From positions 14,854,590 to 14,918,589 of the forward strand of contig CM038921.1 of NCBI GenBank assembly GCA_021904315.1: a stretch of DNA of 64,000 nucleotides. The letters are read 5' to 3'. The notes beneath the pieces are model-generated. The model was not told the origin of the DNA. It made no database searches and saw nothing but the letters and a program-made list of their open reading frames with translations. This stretch comes from Sphagnum magellanicum (Eukaryota; Streptophyta; Sphagnopsida; Sphagnales; Sphagnaceae). Shown here piece by piece: positions 24,830-37,700 of the stretch. Each line of letters begins with the position of its first letter. Within the stretch, counting starts at the first letter, position 1. A program made the position numbers and the translations under genes.

Positions 24830-27400
24830 GAAAGTATGTGTTAAGTAATATTAGTTTGCTCTATTAAGTTTATAAGAATTTACATCTAAAGTAATTAAAA
24901 GAAAACGTTTAAAAATTGATAAAAAATACATTTGAAACCAACTAAAAAATACGTGTTCAAACCTACTTTTTGGTTAGAAAAATTAATGAAATTGATATGT
25001 CATAAGTTAGTAGATGAAGATCAATACATATTTTAGCAAGTCATCAAAAAAAAATTATTAACTTTTCATAAGAACTTACTTTCACCTACTTGAAACCAAA
25101 AACCCATAGTGAAAAGTAGATGTCAAAAGTTACTTGTAATTTGAAAAACCTATTTTAAACCTACTTTTACAATTTGAAATATGAAAATCAATGCACATTA
25201 GTGTAACCATATATTATATTTAATCATTAAAATAAAAACATTCAATGTCCCACAATTCTACAATGGGTTTTGTTATTATTTTAAATCTACTTGTTCCAGT
25301 TTTGACAAGGTAATCAAGTTGTTCACTTTATCTTGTTTACACCCTAGGTAGGAGAAAAAGTAAAAAAAATAGGTTATTCAACTTGTGTCACCTTGACACA
25401 TGCTTGTATTCAATTGAAGGATGTTTAAAGGGATGCCTAGTTGATAAAAAAGATCATTACCTTTTGTTCGATGTTAAGAACTTTTGATTTGGTTTTGTTT
25501 TGACCAAGTATTATGTCTTTGCAATTTCTTTTCTTTGGTTTCTAGTGAATTGCCAATTGGCTAGTACATAAGAGCGGGGTGGGGGGGAAATCAATTGCTT
25601 TTGGAAGGAAACTAGGAAAAATAACTAGCCATATGTTGTTGGTCATCATTTAAAGGACCTGGTATGTAAAAGGTTTTTGTGGAGGTTTTTGCTGCTTATT
25701 TGTTTTGGAGATTGTTTTTGATTTGACTACCTAAAAAGTTTTTGGAGATTATTTCAGCAATTTGCAACATCCAATATTATTCTAAGTGTGCTCGCATAAC
25801 ACTTTTATAATTTCATGAAAAATCTGCATCAAAAACTACCTTTTCCTTGGTTGCATCATACTTGCAAACATCCATGACATCTTTGTTATGATCATCATAT
25901 TTTTATGGAATCTAAGAACTTCACAATTTATTTCCCAAAGTTGCAGAAGCTTTTGTTGTTCAAAAAAGTTTGGTTGAAAAAGAAGGTGGGGATTTTTTTA
26001 TTTACATTTCTACAACAATGTCGTTGGTTTTTTGGACAATATTTTCAATTATCTCTTTTGCTTTCCCAATAGTATCTTTAGCAACTTGTCGCAATATGTC
26101 TTCCTAACAAATTTTTGAAAAATGCAACTCATGGTTGAAATAGTGCTACAAATTGAATACAATTTTATGGCAATTTAGAACTTTGTTAGGTTTATTATCA
26201 AATAGACTTTTGAGGGAGGATTTTGCAATGTTGTACTAGGTGGAAGAGATGTTGATTTAAAACATGTTTAGCTTAACCAACATCTAACACCATATGAAGA
26301 CATGTTGAGTATAGTGCTTTCATGAGTAACTATTACTGTTTTTTTTTGCATTTGTAAAGGGGTGACTTTGGAGTCGATTTATGAGGCTTTTACAGAACAA
26401 TGATTGATGGGTCCATTCACAATAAAAGGAGCCAATATAATTATTGATTGTGTTTAAAATTACATTTATATTATTTTGAAAAATCACCATTAATTGTATT
26501 TAATGAATTATTTGTGCATCATTTGGAATTGTGTTTATGTGCTCATGAAATTGGAATCCAATGAATTTGGAATCATTTCACTATGTTATTAGAGTCCTTT
26601 GTCATACATAAAATAATTGTTAACAAGGTCTTTTTAAGGACTTTAAAATTTGAGTGTGCTTTTTGTTACTAAAATGTTCACCAAATGTTTTCAAATTTAT
26701 TATGGGCTCTAATATAATTCATAAGAAGGGCCACATGTGTTTATATTTTTAAATGCATATGTATTGAATCCTTTGAATGGCTGTTGTTAATTTTGATTTT
26801 GAATGTCGTTAATGGTAAAAAATGTTCAAAATTTGTAATCATCATTAAAAAAAAAAGTGTAAATTTGATTATAATTTAGGTCTTCATGCAATTTTATTTA
26901 TTTATATTATAATATGGGTCATGTTTGTTTTCAATATTGATATTCAATCTTAGAAATTACATTTAAAATATAGTTTTGGTATTTAATAGACTAATATGTG
27001 TGTAAGACACGATTATGTGGTTCCTTCATTAAAATTGTTCTCAAGAAGTAAGTTTTAAATGTATTACATTCAATTCTTCAGCCTATACCTAAAGATCTTG
27101 GAATCAATTATTTACAAAAGCTTCATACTCACCATAAGGCTTTGATGGTGTAGATCATCAAAGTTGCAAAGTCAAATTCATGCCTAGCAAACAATAACCT
27201 ACCTTTGGACATTCAAAAATTGTGTTGCTAGGTGTCCTATGATGCCTTTCAATTTATTCCCAAGATTGAAACCTTTGGAAAGGTATATTTTTCCACTTCA
27301 ACTTGGTTTCCTATTGTCCCTATTTTGTGACCTATTCTATTTGGTAAAGATGTAAAAGGTGTGCTTCTAATTTAATTGTGTTTGGAGGACTAGGTAAATC
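24830..27400. other. AT-rich intergenic, no gene seen
   Basis: No recognised coding or structural feature. A GGGGTGGGGGGG run lies near 25576. Confidence 0.45.
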
Positions 27401-27899
27401 CCCATTTTATGTTTAACCTAGTTTCAACTTGTCAAACCCATCCATGCATTGTGTAGATAGTGCCATCATGTTGGAATTCAACTCCATCTTTGGATCTTTC
27501 TTTCTTTCCCCTTTGCCATTAGAACTTGACTTAAACCCTTACTTTTCACTATTGTTGAGTGGAAGGTTGTAATTTGGTTGGGGGATGTCCAACAAGTTGC
27601 ATTTTTTTTCCTTTTTTGCACTCTGGTTACTTTTTTGTTGTTGAAATGTGACTTTTAAACCAAATCTTCTATACCCCAAAAGATGGGCCCTAAACCCTAC
27701 CCTGAAATTGTTGTGGAATTGTTCACTAGTAGCCCTAATTGTTGTAACAAACTAAGCATTGTTGAACCTAGTTCTTATTTTTTTTCAACATTCCTTTGAG
27801 TTGTTTTTTCTGTTGTAGTAAGTGTATGTTCAACCCATTTTGATATCTTCCCCTCTTTTGGTTTTGCGTTTTGTTCCCTAATTTTATCAACAATTTTTT

Positions 27900-29600
27900 T
27901 CTCCAATGCCTTTTGTTTCAACACTACCAAGTATTAGTCTGATGTGACCACATGTGAATTGGAATAGTCTACTAATGGCTCTTTGCCATGTTTTTTCCTT
28001 GTTGGTAATCTTAGTAAAGATAATAGGTCACCCAATTCTACAACTCCTTGGGTCTGACTTAAAATAGTTAGGTCATCTAATTTAGGGTTGGAATTTTCCA
28101 AGTTCACCACAAATTCATCTTATTGATTATTTGTTGGGGTGGGAAGACTCCTGTCTCATTTGAATTCTAGATGTGATTTGATTGATATTTGTGTTGTGTA
28201 CATGTTTTTAAAGTTATAATAAAAGGTATGGCATGTTTGACGACTTAACCTTCTTGCCCTAGAAACCTCCAACCCTTCAGTAAAACGTATGTTAATTTTT
28301 GGATGCCTTTTCAAAAACTAGAACCACCAATTATATTTTGAACACCATTTTGAAATGGCGTTGGTTTGGTTTCATTGATTTCTACAACCTTCATTTTTAA
28401 TTGTTGAATGTTGACAAATAATCCACCCTTTTGCATGTTTAAAACCCAAGTAACCATTGCTTCATCCCTGTTTCTATTAACATGCCTTGGGGACCCACTT
28501 TCCTACATCTAGTTCTACTATTCAAATGATTTGAAAGTGAGGTCACTAGTATGTTCCAATACTTTGTAGCTTTCTTTAGAGATGTGTCTCCCTTCTCCAC
28601 AACATCCACGACATAGATTCTAGTTGCTAGTCTGTCCATTTGCATGATTTGAGGTAGCAACTTGTTGAAACTTACCTTTGCCTCGGCCTTGTATTGTTGT
28701 TGTGGCAAGATGACATTGTTGTTGCTTTATGTCAATGGTTGGTATTGCTTATTGACCTTGCTATGTTGTTGGGGTGGTAGGTGGGAGATGGGAGATGTTG
28801 ATTCTCTTGGTACTTGAAACTTTGTTGTACTGCTTCCTTGGCACATTAAGATGTGGAGTGCCATTTGCTAGTGTTGCATCCCGAGTATGTTGTTGCAAGG
28901 ATTATCCTAAGTATGTTGTTACGTTGCATTGGTAGATTCATCTTAGCCTTGCTCCTCCTAATCCCAATTTGCAAACACTTGGTGGCATCCGTTCAAGTCC
29001 TATAAGAAATACAAACCTATGTTTCTTATATGTAGACCAAGATTCCAAAACATATGTTAGATTTGGATAGTGCTCAATGACATAATTTTCCACCTCCTCA
29101 CAAGAATAACTAGTTCATAAAATGCAAAAAGAAAAATTCTAGTCTGATGTCACATTGGTTGTCCAAATGTGTCGGGAGTGGGAATATATTTCGAGGTGCA
29201 TTGTGGGGGAAGAATAGGAAATTTGTGACGAATTGCACTATTAGAATGAAATGAGCTTTTAAGGAGTGATGATTGTTGAACCCAACGATAATAAATGTAG
29301 TGTGAATACTTGTTTATGTATTCCTGAACTAATTTTGGTATGCCATTCAATTATGCCTTTTTTTGCATTACTTCATCTTCTTCAACATGTTTTAGTTTGA
29401 TTGCAAATGCTAGAATCATTATTTCTACCTCTTTAATTTCAAATGTTGGAAGAACTACTTCTACCTCCTTGGTCTTAGATGCAACCAACTCACCATCTAA
29501 TCCTTTATTGATCCCACTCTATAATCTTTCTAGAAAACTTTCAAACTTTTGCAACAAATTTCTTGCTTCTTATGACATACTTAGTTTAAAACTATAACCT
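27900..29600 (-). pseudogene. unrecognised decayed coding relic
   Basis: On the minus strand several adjacent frames have protein-like composition: FLERLYSGINKGLDGELVAS and EVEVVLPTFEIKEVEIMILA (29600-29340), QEYINKYSHYIYYRW and KYIPTPDTFGQPM (29350-29150), YWNILVTSLSNHLNSRTRCR (about 28570-28500), LEKKIVDKIREQNAKPKEGK (about 27920-27860). They run in the same direction and are separated by stops. I do not recognise the family; an old transposon or retrotransposon ORF is the likeliest source. Confidence 0.3.
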
Positions 29601-30172
29601 TTACTCTAAAATTGTAAAGCCATATGAAATATGCTTTTGCTTTGTTGTTTGTTTGTTTCTGGTGGGAATCCATTCTATGAATTGTGGAGGGAAAGTTTTT
29701 AATGAACTTATGTGGTTTTTGATGGTGCAATGGTATCCAATGTTTGAGTTGTATTAATCGAGTTGTTTCCTATGTGGGGTCTCTTTGTTGTTCTTTGTTC
29801 ACACAATGATCAATTCCTAAACACTTCTCAAGTTGTTTGTGCATAAAACTTCCTATTCACGGTCATCTCATTGTTTTTGAATGTTACCTTAGATGCCTAT
29901 TATCGAACACAAAATTGCACATAAGTAAGTAGTCATGTGTGTGATCCAAAATCCTCACATTTAAAGGTGGAATTCCTACCTCTTATTTTTGAATAGTAAA
30001 TTATCCGAAAGCAATAAGAATTTAAAAAATTTCAGAACATAAATTTTTTGCCAAATGTCAGTCATAGGTGTCCATTTGAATAGAAACCAACATAGATCAA
30101 ACTGAATACCAGTCTTAAAACACACTAAATAGTTTTTGGTCATAGGCACCCAATTAGTGATGGTTTAGTTTA

Positions 30173-30177
30173 CCCTA
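30173..30177. repeat. target-site duplication CCCTA (left)
   Basis: Exact copy of 30996-31000; the pair flanks the solo LTR. Confidence 0.85.
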
Positions 30178-30995
30178 TGACGCGCTCCCAAGTCACGGGG
30201 TGAAACCCACTTGAGGGTTTCACAAAGTCAAGTTGCGGAAAGTTGAACTTGGTAGCACGCTCTCGGCTTCCAACCTTAGAAAGGGGTAGAGGGTCGAGTT
30301 GGGAGCCCCGGGATTAGACTAGGAAGAGGGACTAGCTTAGCTCATGTGAATCTACATCCAAAACCAACCAAATCGGGTTAGTTTAGCATTCGGGACACCC
30401 TTTGGTGTTGGGACTTGCCACGGGCACTTGGACACACAAGACTCACCATGGCCCGGACTCGGGGGAAGCCACCACCTTCCCCCATATAGTATTCTCTGCG
30501 GCTGGTCGCGGAGGCCACATCCGAATGGCACAAATTCCCGGGACTCCCGAAATGGAGTCCCGAAATTGTCCCGGCGGGACTCTCGGAACTTTGAACCGCC
30601 ATAACTCCCGACTGCAGAGTTGGATCGCGACGAGGTCTGAACCAAAGTTGTAGCCCTCGTCGAGATCTTTCCAACGCCATGTCGCACGCTCAAATCGGAC
30701 GTCGGGAAGAGGTCGATTCTCGACTTTTAATGGTCGGGAGTCAAACTGCCAATTTGACTCCCAGCCTTTCTTTTGCCCATAACTTGGGCTGCAGATGCCC
30801 GAATTGCCAATGCGAGGGCATTTTCAATATCTACGTTTCAAGACCTTTCCAATGACACCAAGAACACCCCAATGCGAGGTGTTTGCCCCTTGCTGTCGAG
30901 TTCTGAACATTCGGGAGTCCCGGAGGACTCCAAATCCCCAACTTTCCCAAGTGTTGAGCTTCACCCCCACACTTGGCCAAAGTAGGGGTGCGACA
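30178..30995 (+). mobile_element. solo LTR, copy A (818 bp) with 5-bp target duplication
   Basis: The segment begins TGACGCGCTCCCAAGTC, ends GGGGTGCGACA, and is flanked on both sides by CCCTA. It is markedly GC-richer than its surroundings. The whole length aligns colinearly with the reverse complement of 53205-54024, including CCGGGATTAGACTAGGA, CCCATATAGTATTCTCTGC and GAGGTCGATTCTCGACTTTT. TG...CA ends, 5-bp duplication, no coding content and no second LTR nearby fit a solo LTR left by LTR-LTR recombination. Overlapping open frames inside it are accidental. Confidence 0.88.
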
Positions 30996-31004
30996 CCCTA
31001 GTTA

Positions 31005-31620
31005 TAAGTTTTTTTTCATTTTTTCATCATTTTTTGAGATTTTATTTTCTTTAGTTTGCAAAATTGGGTCTTTCTCAATTTCTTTGATTATTTCATTTTC
31101 ACATTGAACCTCATTTAAAAATACTTCACAATTTCCATTTTGGATTAATGTCTTTTCATTTTAGTAGACCCTTCCATTTTTCACACAATGTTCAACAAGG
31201 CCAAGGGTAGAGAAACTCAAACAAATAAAATGTTTTGCAAACAAAGGCTTTAATGTAGGAAAATGTGTTGTTGTTATGGATGCTTTAAAAAAAAAAATTA
31301 CAAACATTTACAAGTAAGAATCAAACTCCTTTTCCATTATAATATAAAATATGTGCAAAAGATTACTTTAATGCAATAATTGTCTTGTAAAAAAACTTAC
31401 ACAAACCAACGATAAAAAATATTAAAGATGGAACAAAATGAAATCAAAGAACAACATAAACAAACTTTTAAAAACAAACAAACAAAGATGAAAACAAAAA
31501 ATAATAGAAAAATGAAAATAGCAAATCTATTTTTAAAAAATGTTGTCAATTGTGATGAAAAGCTCCAAAGCTGCAAGATGTCAAAAAGGGAGGAATACAA
31601 ATCTAATATACACAAAATAA
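31005..31620. other. AT-rich intergenic, no gene seen
   Basis: AAACAAACAAAG-type simple sequence lies at 31455-31510; nothing else is recognised. Confidence 0.45.
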
Positions 31621-31659
31621 AGTTGGCATAATAATAGTAGAGAGGGAAGAAGTTACAAC

Positions 31660-32045
31660 AACATGAAGGTGACAAGTCAAAGTGTGAAGGCAAGCACAAC
31701 AACAATGTGAAGGAACAAGTACCTAAAAAATACTATGCATGAACAATGCAAAACTAAGAATAAATAGTAGAAGACAAGTAACAATGACATGAAGGCAACA
31801 AATAATGATGTAAAGGCAAGTAATAATAAAAGGCAAGAAATAGTGATGAGAAGGAAAAAAAAAAAGCCAAAAGTAAGAAGCAACTCCACAAAAATAAAAA
31901 ATAGTGAAATGAAAGTAAGTAACAACATAAAGACAAAAATCAATTTTGCAAATGTAATAAATAATAACATGAGAGCAAGAACTAGTGGCACAAAAGCAAT
32001 AAGTAGTAACATGAAGGTAATAAACAATATGAAAATGTAAGAAAC
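31660..32045. repeat. degenerate purine-rich minisatellite (AACATGAAGGCAAGTAATA)
   Basis: Variants of AACATGAAGGCAA followed by GTAACAA/GTAATAA recur about every 20-27 bp. Open frames on both strands (NNMKA-like on plus, FFFLL-like on minus) follow from the repeat. Confidence 0.6.
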
Positions 32046-32485
32046 AATGGAAAGGAAAGAAAAAACACAAAATGACCAAAAAAAAAGAAAAAGATGGGGG
32101 CCAAACATGAGCTCAAGGCCTTTTATAGAGTAGGAACATTATTCATAGGATTTGAAGCAGCCCTATTTGAGTGGCCACTTCAAACTTTCAAACTTTTTTT
32201 TTTTTTTTTCCTAACGTTACTTTTAATTAATTTAAAAAAAAAGTTCCTAACTTGATATTCAAAACTAGGCATGGAGTTGATATCTTGCTTAAATAATATT
32301 TATGTGATATTCATATTGAACTTCAAATATTCCATTATCAAATTTCAAAGTTATGAGATCCACAACTAGGAAATTAATGTGAATATCACAATATGATATT
32401 TGATAAATATCAAAATTGATATCTGATTTAATATTTGAGTTTGATATCCAATATTTTAGGATATTCATCCAACACTAGTTTAAGT

Positions 32486-33354
32486 TAGTGTTGTCCGGTT
32501 ATCCAATTTTCAGACAAAATTCTGCATATGAATAAAAAAATTCTTATTTCTAAACAAATAATGAATATGTATATTTAAAATCCCACATATTTTCATATAT
32601 AGACGGTCATGTATTCAAAATTTTTTTTTTTTCCCTCTGCCGGTTATGAATAGATTTTTATTAAATGCTAAAAAAACATGAATATGCATTGACAATTTGT
32701 CACTTTTCACTTCGAATGTCAACTAGGGCTTAAGGTTTTGAGTTTGAATGCATATTGTTCAAACCTTAAAAAATCACAAACCTTAAAACTTCCTCCTGGA
32801 TATGTATAAAATTTTCGGTTATGTATAGCTCCCATACATAGATAGTAGTGTTTTTCTAATTAAAAAAAAAAACCTTGGCAAAAAAAGAGGTTGACGATTG
32901 CAACAAAGGATTTTTTGAAAAAATACACAAAATTCATCATATCTTGAAGGAAAAAGTCTAAAAGTCCCCAGATTTAAACAATGTGTTCTTGCAGGTCATT
33001 AGAACTAGGCAGGATTCCCAAAAAAATTAATGTCCCTCCAAGACAATCACCATTTATTGCTAATTAATGCTGAGGATCCTAGCCATTGCACCTCCTTAAA
33101 GAATTTGAAGAAAAACATGTTATAAATAACTGGACATATGGCTAGATAATCCCCCAATACATATATGCATCCGACTAATTAAAGTGTTTTCAATCCATGG
33201 ATATGAATAATTCAAAATCACCAGTCAATCTATATCCAAAGGATATGAATAATTCATTTTTTGAAACAGATGCAGTTTTAGAATATGCATTTATGCATAA
33301 CCAGGAATTATGCATATACATAGTCAGCCAACCCTGTATAATCGTACAGCACTA
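32486..33354. mobile_element. probable non-autonomous hAT element (869 bp)
   Basis: The left end reads TAGTGTTGTCCGGTTAT; the reverse complement of the right end reads TAGTGCTGTACGATTAT, 14 of 17 matching. Flanking 8-mers are GTTTAAGT (32478-32485) and GTTTAAAC (33355-33362), matching at 6 of 8 with both differences transitions. An 8-bp duplication and TAGTG-type ends are hAT hallmarks. The interior has no coding capacity. Confidence 0.55.
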
Positions 33355-33364
33355 GTTTAAACCT

Positions 33365-33955
33365 AAGATATGTTCCTAGGAACTTGTCATCATTTCTCTT
33401 GGGATGCTTGCAACTAACTTAATGTAAAAATAAAAAAATAAAAACCCATCATACTAGCTTTACTTTTTGTGTTGTTAGGTAGTTGAATTTTTGTCAAATG
33501 TAGAGAGCCCCTTTGAAATGTGAATTGATGTGGGGACACCCACGTTGGAGCAGGTCTCCAAAAACACATTCCCACATAACAAAATGGTGGTAGTGCTCAC
33601 TGCGTCGGTGGAGTAGGGTAGAGTGAACCAACAGCCACTAGAAGTGCACCATGCAAGATGGACGGTAAATGGTCAGGAAACATTTCAATGAGGTTCTGCT
33701 TCCCGAGCAAATGACAGTCGATAGCTTGGAAGCTTTTGCGAATCCACACGTGAGTTATTAGTAATAGACAGATGGCTGGCTGTACTGAGCCTTCAGTATT
33801 TCAGAAGGTACAGAGATTCCGGCTGGGTAGTGTGAAAAATACACTAAAGAAAAGCTGGCCGGTTCTTTTCCAGAAACATAGTGCCCTCTGCAGGAGCACA
33901 AGAACCCTCCATACCATCCAGTAATCGTGGCCATCAGATCTTTAAGATCTTGGCC
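33365..33955. other. intergenic upstream of terpene synthase gene 1
   Basis: No gene seen. Base composition becomes more balanced from about 33540 towards the gene. Confidence 0.4.
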
Positions 33956-33957
33956 AT

Positions 33958-34240
33958 TGAAAACTGGCACCCATTAATTGACTGTCGAAAAACGCAGGGA
34001 ACAGAGTGGTACTTTACAGTCGTGAAGGCCCTGCTGTCAGGGCAGTACACCCTGGATTCCTGGAACCCATTATATGATTGTTGAAAAACGTGGGGAATCA
34101 TTACAGTGGTGAGGGCCCTGGTGTCAGGGCAGTACACCCTGGATGCCTGGAACCCATTATACGATTGTTGAAAACGTGGGGAATCAGTACAGTGGTGAAG
34201 GCCCTGGTGCCACGGCAGGACACGCTGGAAGTTCCAGTGA
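33958..34240. repeat. 86-87-bp minisatellite upstream of terpene synthase gene 1
   Basis: GTGARGGCCCTG recurs at 34022, 34109 and 34195. Between copies are CAGGGCAGTACACCCTGGAT and GGAACCCATTATAYGATTG, then GAAAACGTGGGGAATCA. A partial unit precedes the array (33965-34020) and another isolated partial lies at 34398-34440. The array lies about 0.5-0.8 kb before the start codon, in the likely promoter region. Confidence 0.8.
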
Positions 34241-34725
34241 ATTTGATTCTGGCCAAAAATCGTCACACTGCTTCCATTCCATTTCTGGAGAGAGTGTCGC
34301 CACAGGGCTGCCTGTGGGCGACTGGCCAAAACATTAATCTGTCGCCATTTGACTTGGGATACTCGCCACACTGCAGATTTGGAAAAAAGACCCCGCAGGC
34401 TGGAACCCATTATTTGAAGCTTGAAAAACGCGGGCAATAGAGAGAGTCACCCACCATTGCACCATGTGTACTGGATGCAAATGTAGCACACCTTTTGTGT
34501 GCGAATTTGAATTTCGAGCCTGTGAAAGCAGCAGCCACGTAAAATTCGTGTGTGTTCTTACCATGGTCAATCGGCAATAATCTCAATAGTAGCCGATCTA
34601 TCGTACCATGATTCCTGCCTGATAGCATATTAAGGCTTCGAACGGAAATGCAGTTGCACAATCTGCTCATTGCCACAAAATATTTGGAAGGCTTTCCAGG
34701 ACTATCTTAATCTAGGACGACATCA

Positions 34726-37700
34726 ATGGAGGCACTACAGCATGGAACTTCTATGGTCGGTGCACCTTGCTTGGTGCGCGCCAACCACAGGAACCTACGA
34801 CGGGCAGTGGAGTTGAACAACTCCTCGTCGCAAGCTTTTCAATTGAAAGCATGTGGCGAATCTAAGCTCCGCGTGAGGGCGTCAAGTTCAATTGCAAAAT
34901 CTTCAGCGGTTTTGGCTATGAGTAACTTTCATGCCCAAAGCTTGCAGGTACACTGAATTCCTTTGAACGTGGGACCATATTCCCAACAGATAAACACTAT
35001 TTTGTGTAAGACTGCATTATTGCAACAAATATTCTTTTGTCCTTCAGCATAAATTATTCATACTGCGATGAGGAAGAAGATAACAATATTCAGCAAGTGC
35101 TAATGTGGACTACTTCGCTTATTATTATTCCCCTAATTCCCAACCGGCCTTTCCTGCGTAGTCCTTAGCCAATGATTAGGCAGCAATGTATGATAATTAA
35201 TCACGACACCATTGCATTGATACTTCCAAACTCATTTCAACTTGCTCGATCAGTTCATTGCATATCAATAACTCAGGTTCCAACTTTGATATAGTTTTTT
35301 TTGACCCGTGCAGGCACTCTATGATGCTCAAATGGTTCACCACATCTCTAACAGGTAATATGGTATTTCGAACTATTCCTTTCTGCAGGTTATAATATGA
35401 TCATAAAATTTCCAAATTGTTCTGCACTGACAGATTGTGAACCTGTCAAGTTAACCCTCAATATTCACATCATATTGTCCTGCAAATAATCACTAATCTG
35501 TTCAATTCTTCTTATCCTGCAGCAAACTGGCGGTCGGACACACACAGGCAGACCACAATATGAAGTTGCAGCAGCGACAGCACGCCGCTCTAGACTATGT
35601 TGTTCCTGATTTCGTTCCCCCTTTCACGTACAAATCAAATCCAGGTGTAGAAGAAGCTAACAAGGCAGCCGTGAAATGGGCGGTGCACCATTTTGAATCT
35701 ATCCTAAGTCCTGAAAATTTCCAGAAGCTAATTTATGGGGCGAAATTTCACCATCTGGCTGGGGCCATCTATACGGACGCCTCGATTTCTCGTCTTGAGT
35801 TTGCAATAGAATTTTTGACATGGCTTTACGTTTTGGACGATGAAAGCCTTCTCCAGCGAAGTTCCGTGCAGGAGTTGGTTCAATTTCAGCTGGAGATCCA
35901 GCTTGTAATAATGTCAGGCTTCCCGCAAGACAAGAGTCTACAAGATAATTTGAAAAAATGTGTCAGCATTAAGCTTGGAAATGAATTCGCTAAGGATTTT
36001 GTTGGCAACGTCCTTACACAGGCTACTGGGAAAGATCTGCTTGGAACAGGTATGCAAGACTTATAATGTACTATCGAATGCTGAAGCCCCTGCCCATTAT
36101 GTTGGGTGAGGTGCGCCAGGCAAGCCCACTAGGGCGAGCTAGGTGATATACCCAACATAATGGGCAAGAACGAGACCATTCCATGACATTGAGGTCTGGG
36201 GTGGCAGATTCAACAACTTAAAGAAAATTCATGTTGAACAAAAAAATTGGTCAATGTTATGAGTGTATAGTCATCACAAGCTGGACCGAAAACAGAGAAT
36301 GCATTCTCTGTCGATATTTGAAAATTAGCAAAACAGGAGTTCTTTTGAGGAGGGGTGGGTGGAAGGCGAAGGGCACATCCTAAGAACATGGGAACAGGGT
36401 TTTTTTTCCCCAAATTGTGATATCAAAAATGTGGCAAAATCATTGAATTTGTAGTAGAAGAAAAAAAATTACCAAAAACTCCAAATTATTTTGTTGAAAA
36501 AACGCCTCAATTTGTTGAAAAAATTCATTGCACTGGAGTATGAAGAATTGATTACTTCTATTCAGAAATAAAAAGTGGGGAAAGTAAAGTCAGAGAATTT
36601 AAGCATTACCTAATATTCATCAAGTGCAGGTGATCATCCAACAAAAGGTCTGAATGCAGGGATGTGTTGGAACTGTTAGCAGGGTATGGTGACCCCCTAT
36701 CGCCAATCGCCTCAGCATTTCAAGACTTGTGGATAAGAGCAATTTCAGTGATGCCAGAAGGGTGGAGCCTTCGGTTTGCAAAAGTGCTGCAACGGGATGT
36801 GTTCGCCAACTTTTTGGAATCACTCAATCTACACCACAACATCTGTCCCTCGGTATCAGCTTACACCCAAGAAAGGAGAAGCAATGGAATCGTGATACCA
36901 CCTATTGTATGTAAACAAGTGTCTAGACTCTGGGATGCTTTCGTGATTCTTTTGTATCTACAATGATCAATCTCGAACTGGCATCAGGGTTTGAATTAAG
37001 GATATAGCTTTACATGATGGGCCTGGATGGTGTCTAGTCATTCAGATGGTTCAAAACTGGTTGATGCCCACAAAAAAGTTAAATAAATTTTATAAAACAA
37101 CCTAATACATATATACACACGCAGACACATATAACAATTTAATTGAAAAACCGAATTTTGACACAGAGTTACAAATCCAGTTTTAGCTGATCATATAACT
37201 TTCAGTTTCATTCCAGGAACTAAATAATAATGATTGGCTTTTCATGGCAGGTTCTCCAAGAGTTTCTCCAAGATGTATTTCTGCCAGACTCTATCTTTGA
37301 TAGTCTACCCATGCAGCGCCTCATTGACGCCACTGCAGATGTAGTTTGCTGGGACAATGATATTTGGTCATTTCCTAAGGTAATAGTTCTGTTCACTCAT
37401 CTTTTAGTCGACAGTTAATATCCTACCTCCTCATATCTAATGGCTGATATTAAGTGTCACATGTAGAAACACATTACCAAAACCAGGTTCCATTTCAATA
37501 AGCTAATTATTATTACAACACCATGAACTAGTACACCACGTAGGGCAAGGTAGAGAACTTAAGAAGTCCCTTAATTAGGGTAATGCCCTGATAGTAGGCC
37601 ATTACAGCCTGTGAACCAAAGGTGGACACAAGCTTCCAGGTGTAATACACTGCTGCCAGGGCATTATGTGGTGTAACAAGCAAGGCAGCCCTGCTGCCAA

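Noticed and set aside
25570..25590. GGGGTGGGGGGG as a possible end of the 21.5-23 kb hAT relic
   Set aside because: It does not match the GTGTGGGGTGGRTATTTG ends of the other hAT element, and no partner or target duplication was found.
30352..31001. Overlapping open frames of 68-113 residues on both strands
   Set aside because: All lie inside the solo LTR, whose GC-rich composition lengthens open frames by chance; the second LTR copy does not keep them.
31397..32108. Phe/Leu-rich minus-strand frames (up to 143 residues)
   Set aside because: Derived from a purine-rich minisatellite on the plus strand; three frames are open at once.
33934..34676. Open frames of 64-167 residues on both strands upstream of gene 1
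   Set aside because: Overlapping frames generated by the 87-bp minisatellite.
36050..36066. Gene 1 exon 3 read through to the stop at 36066
   Set aside because: The donor at 36050 is strong and matches the gene 2 boundary; read-through would remove the NSE motif.
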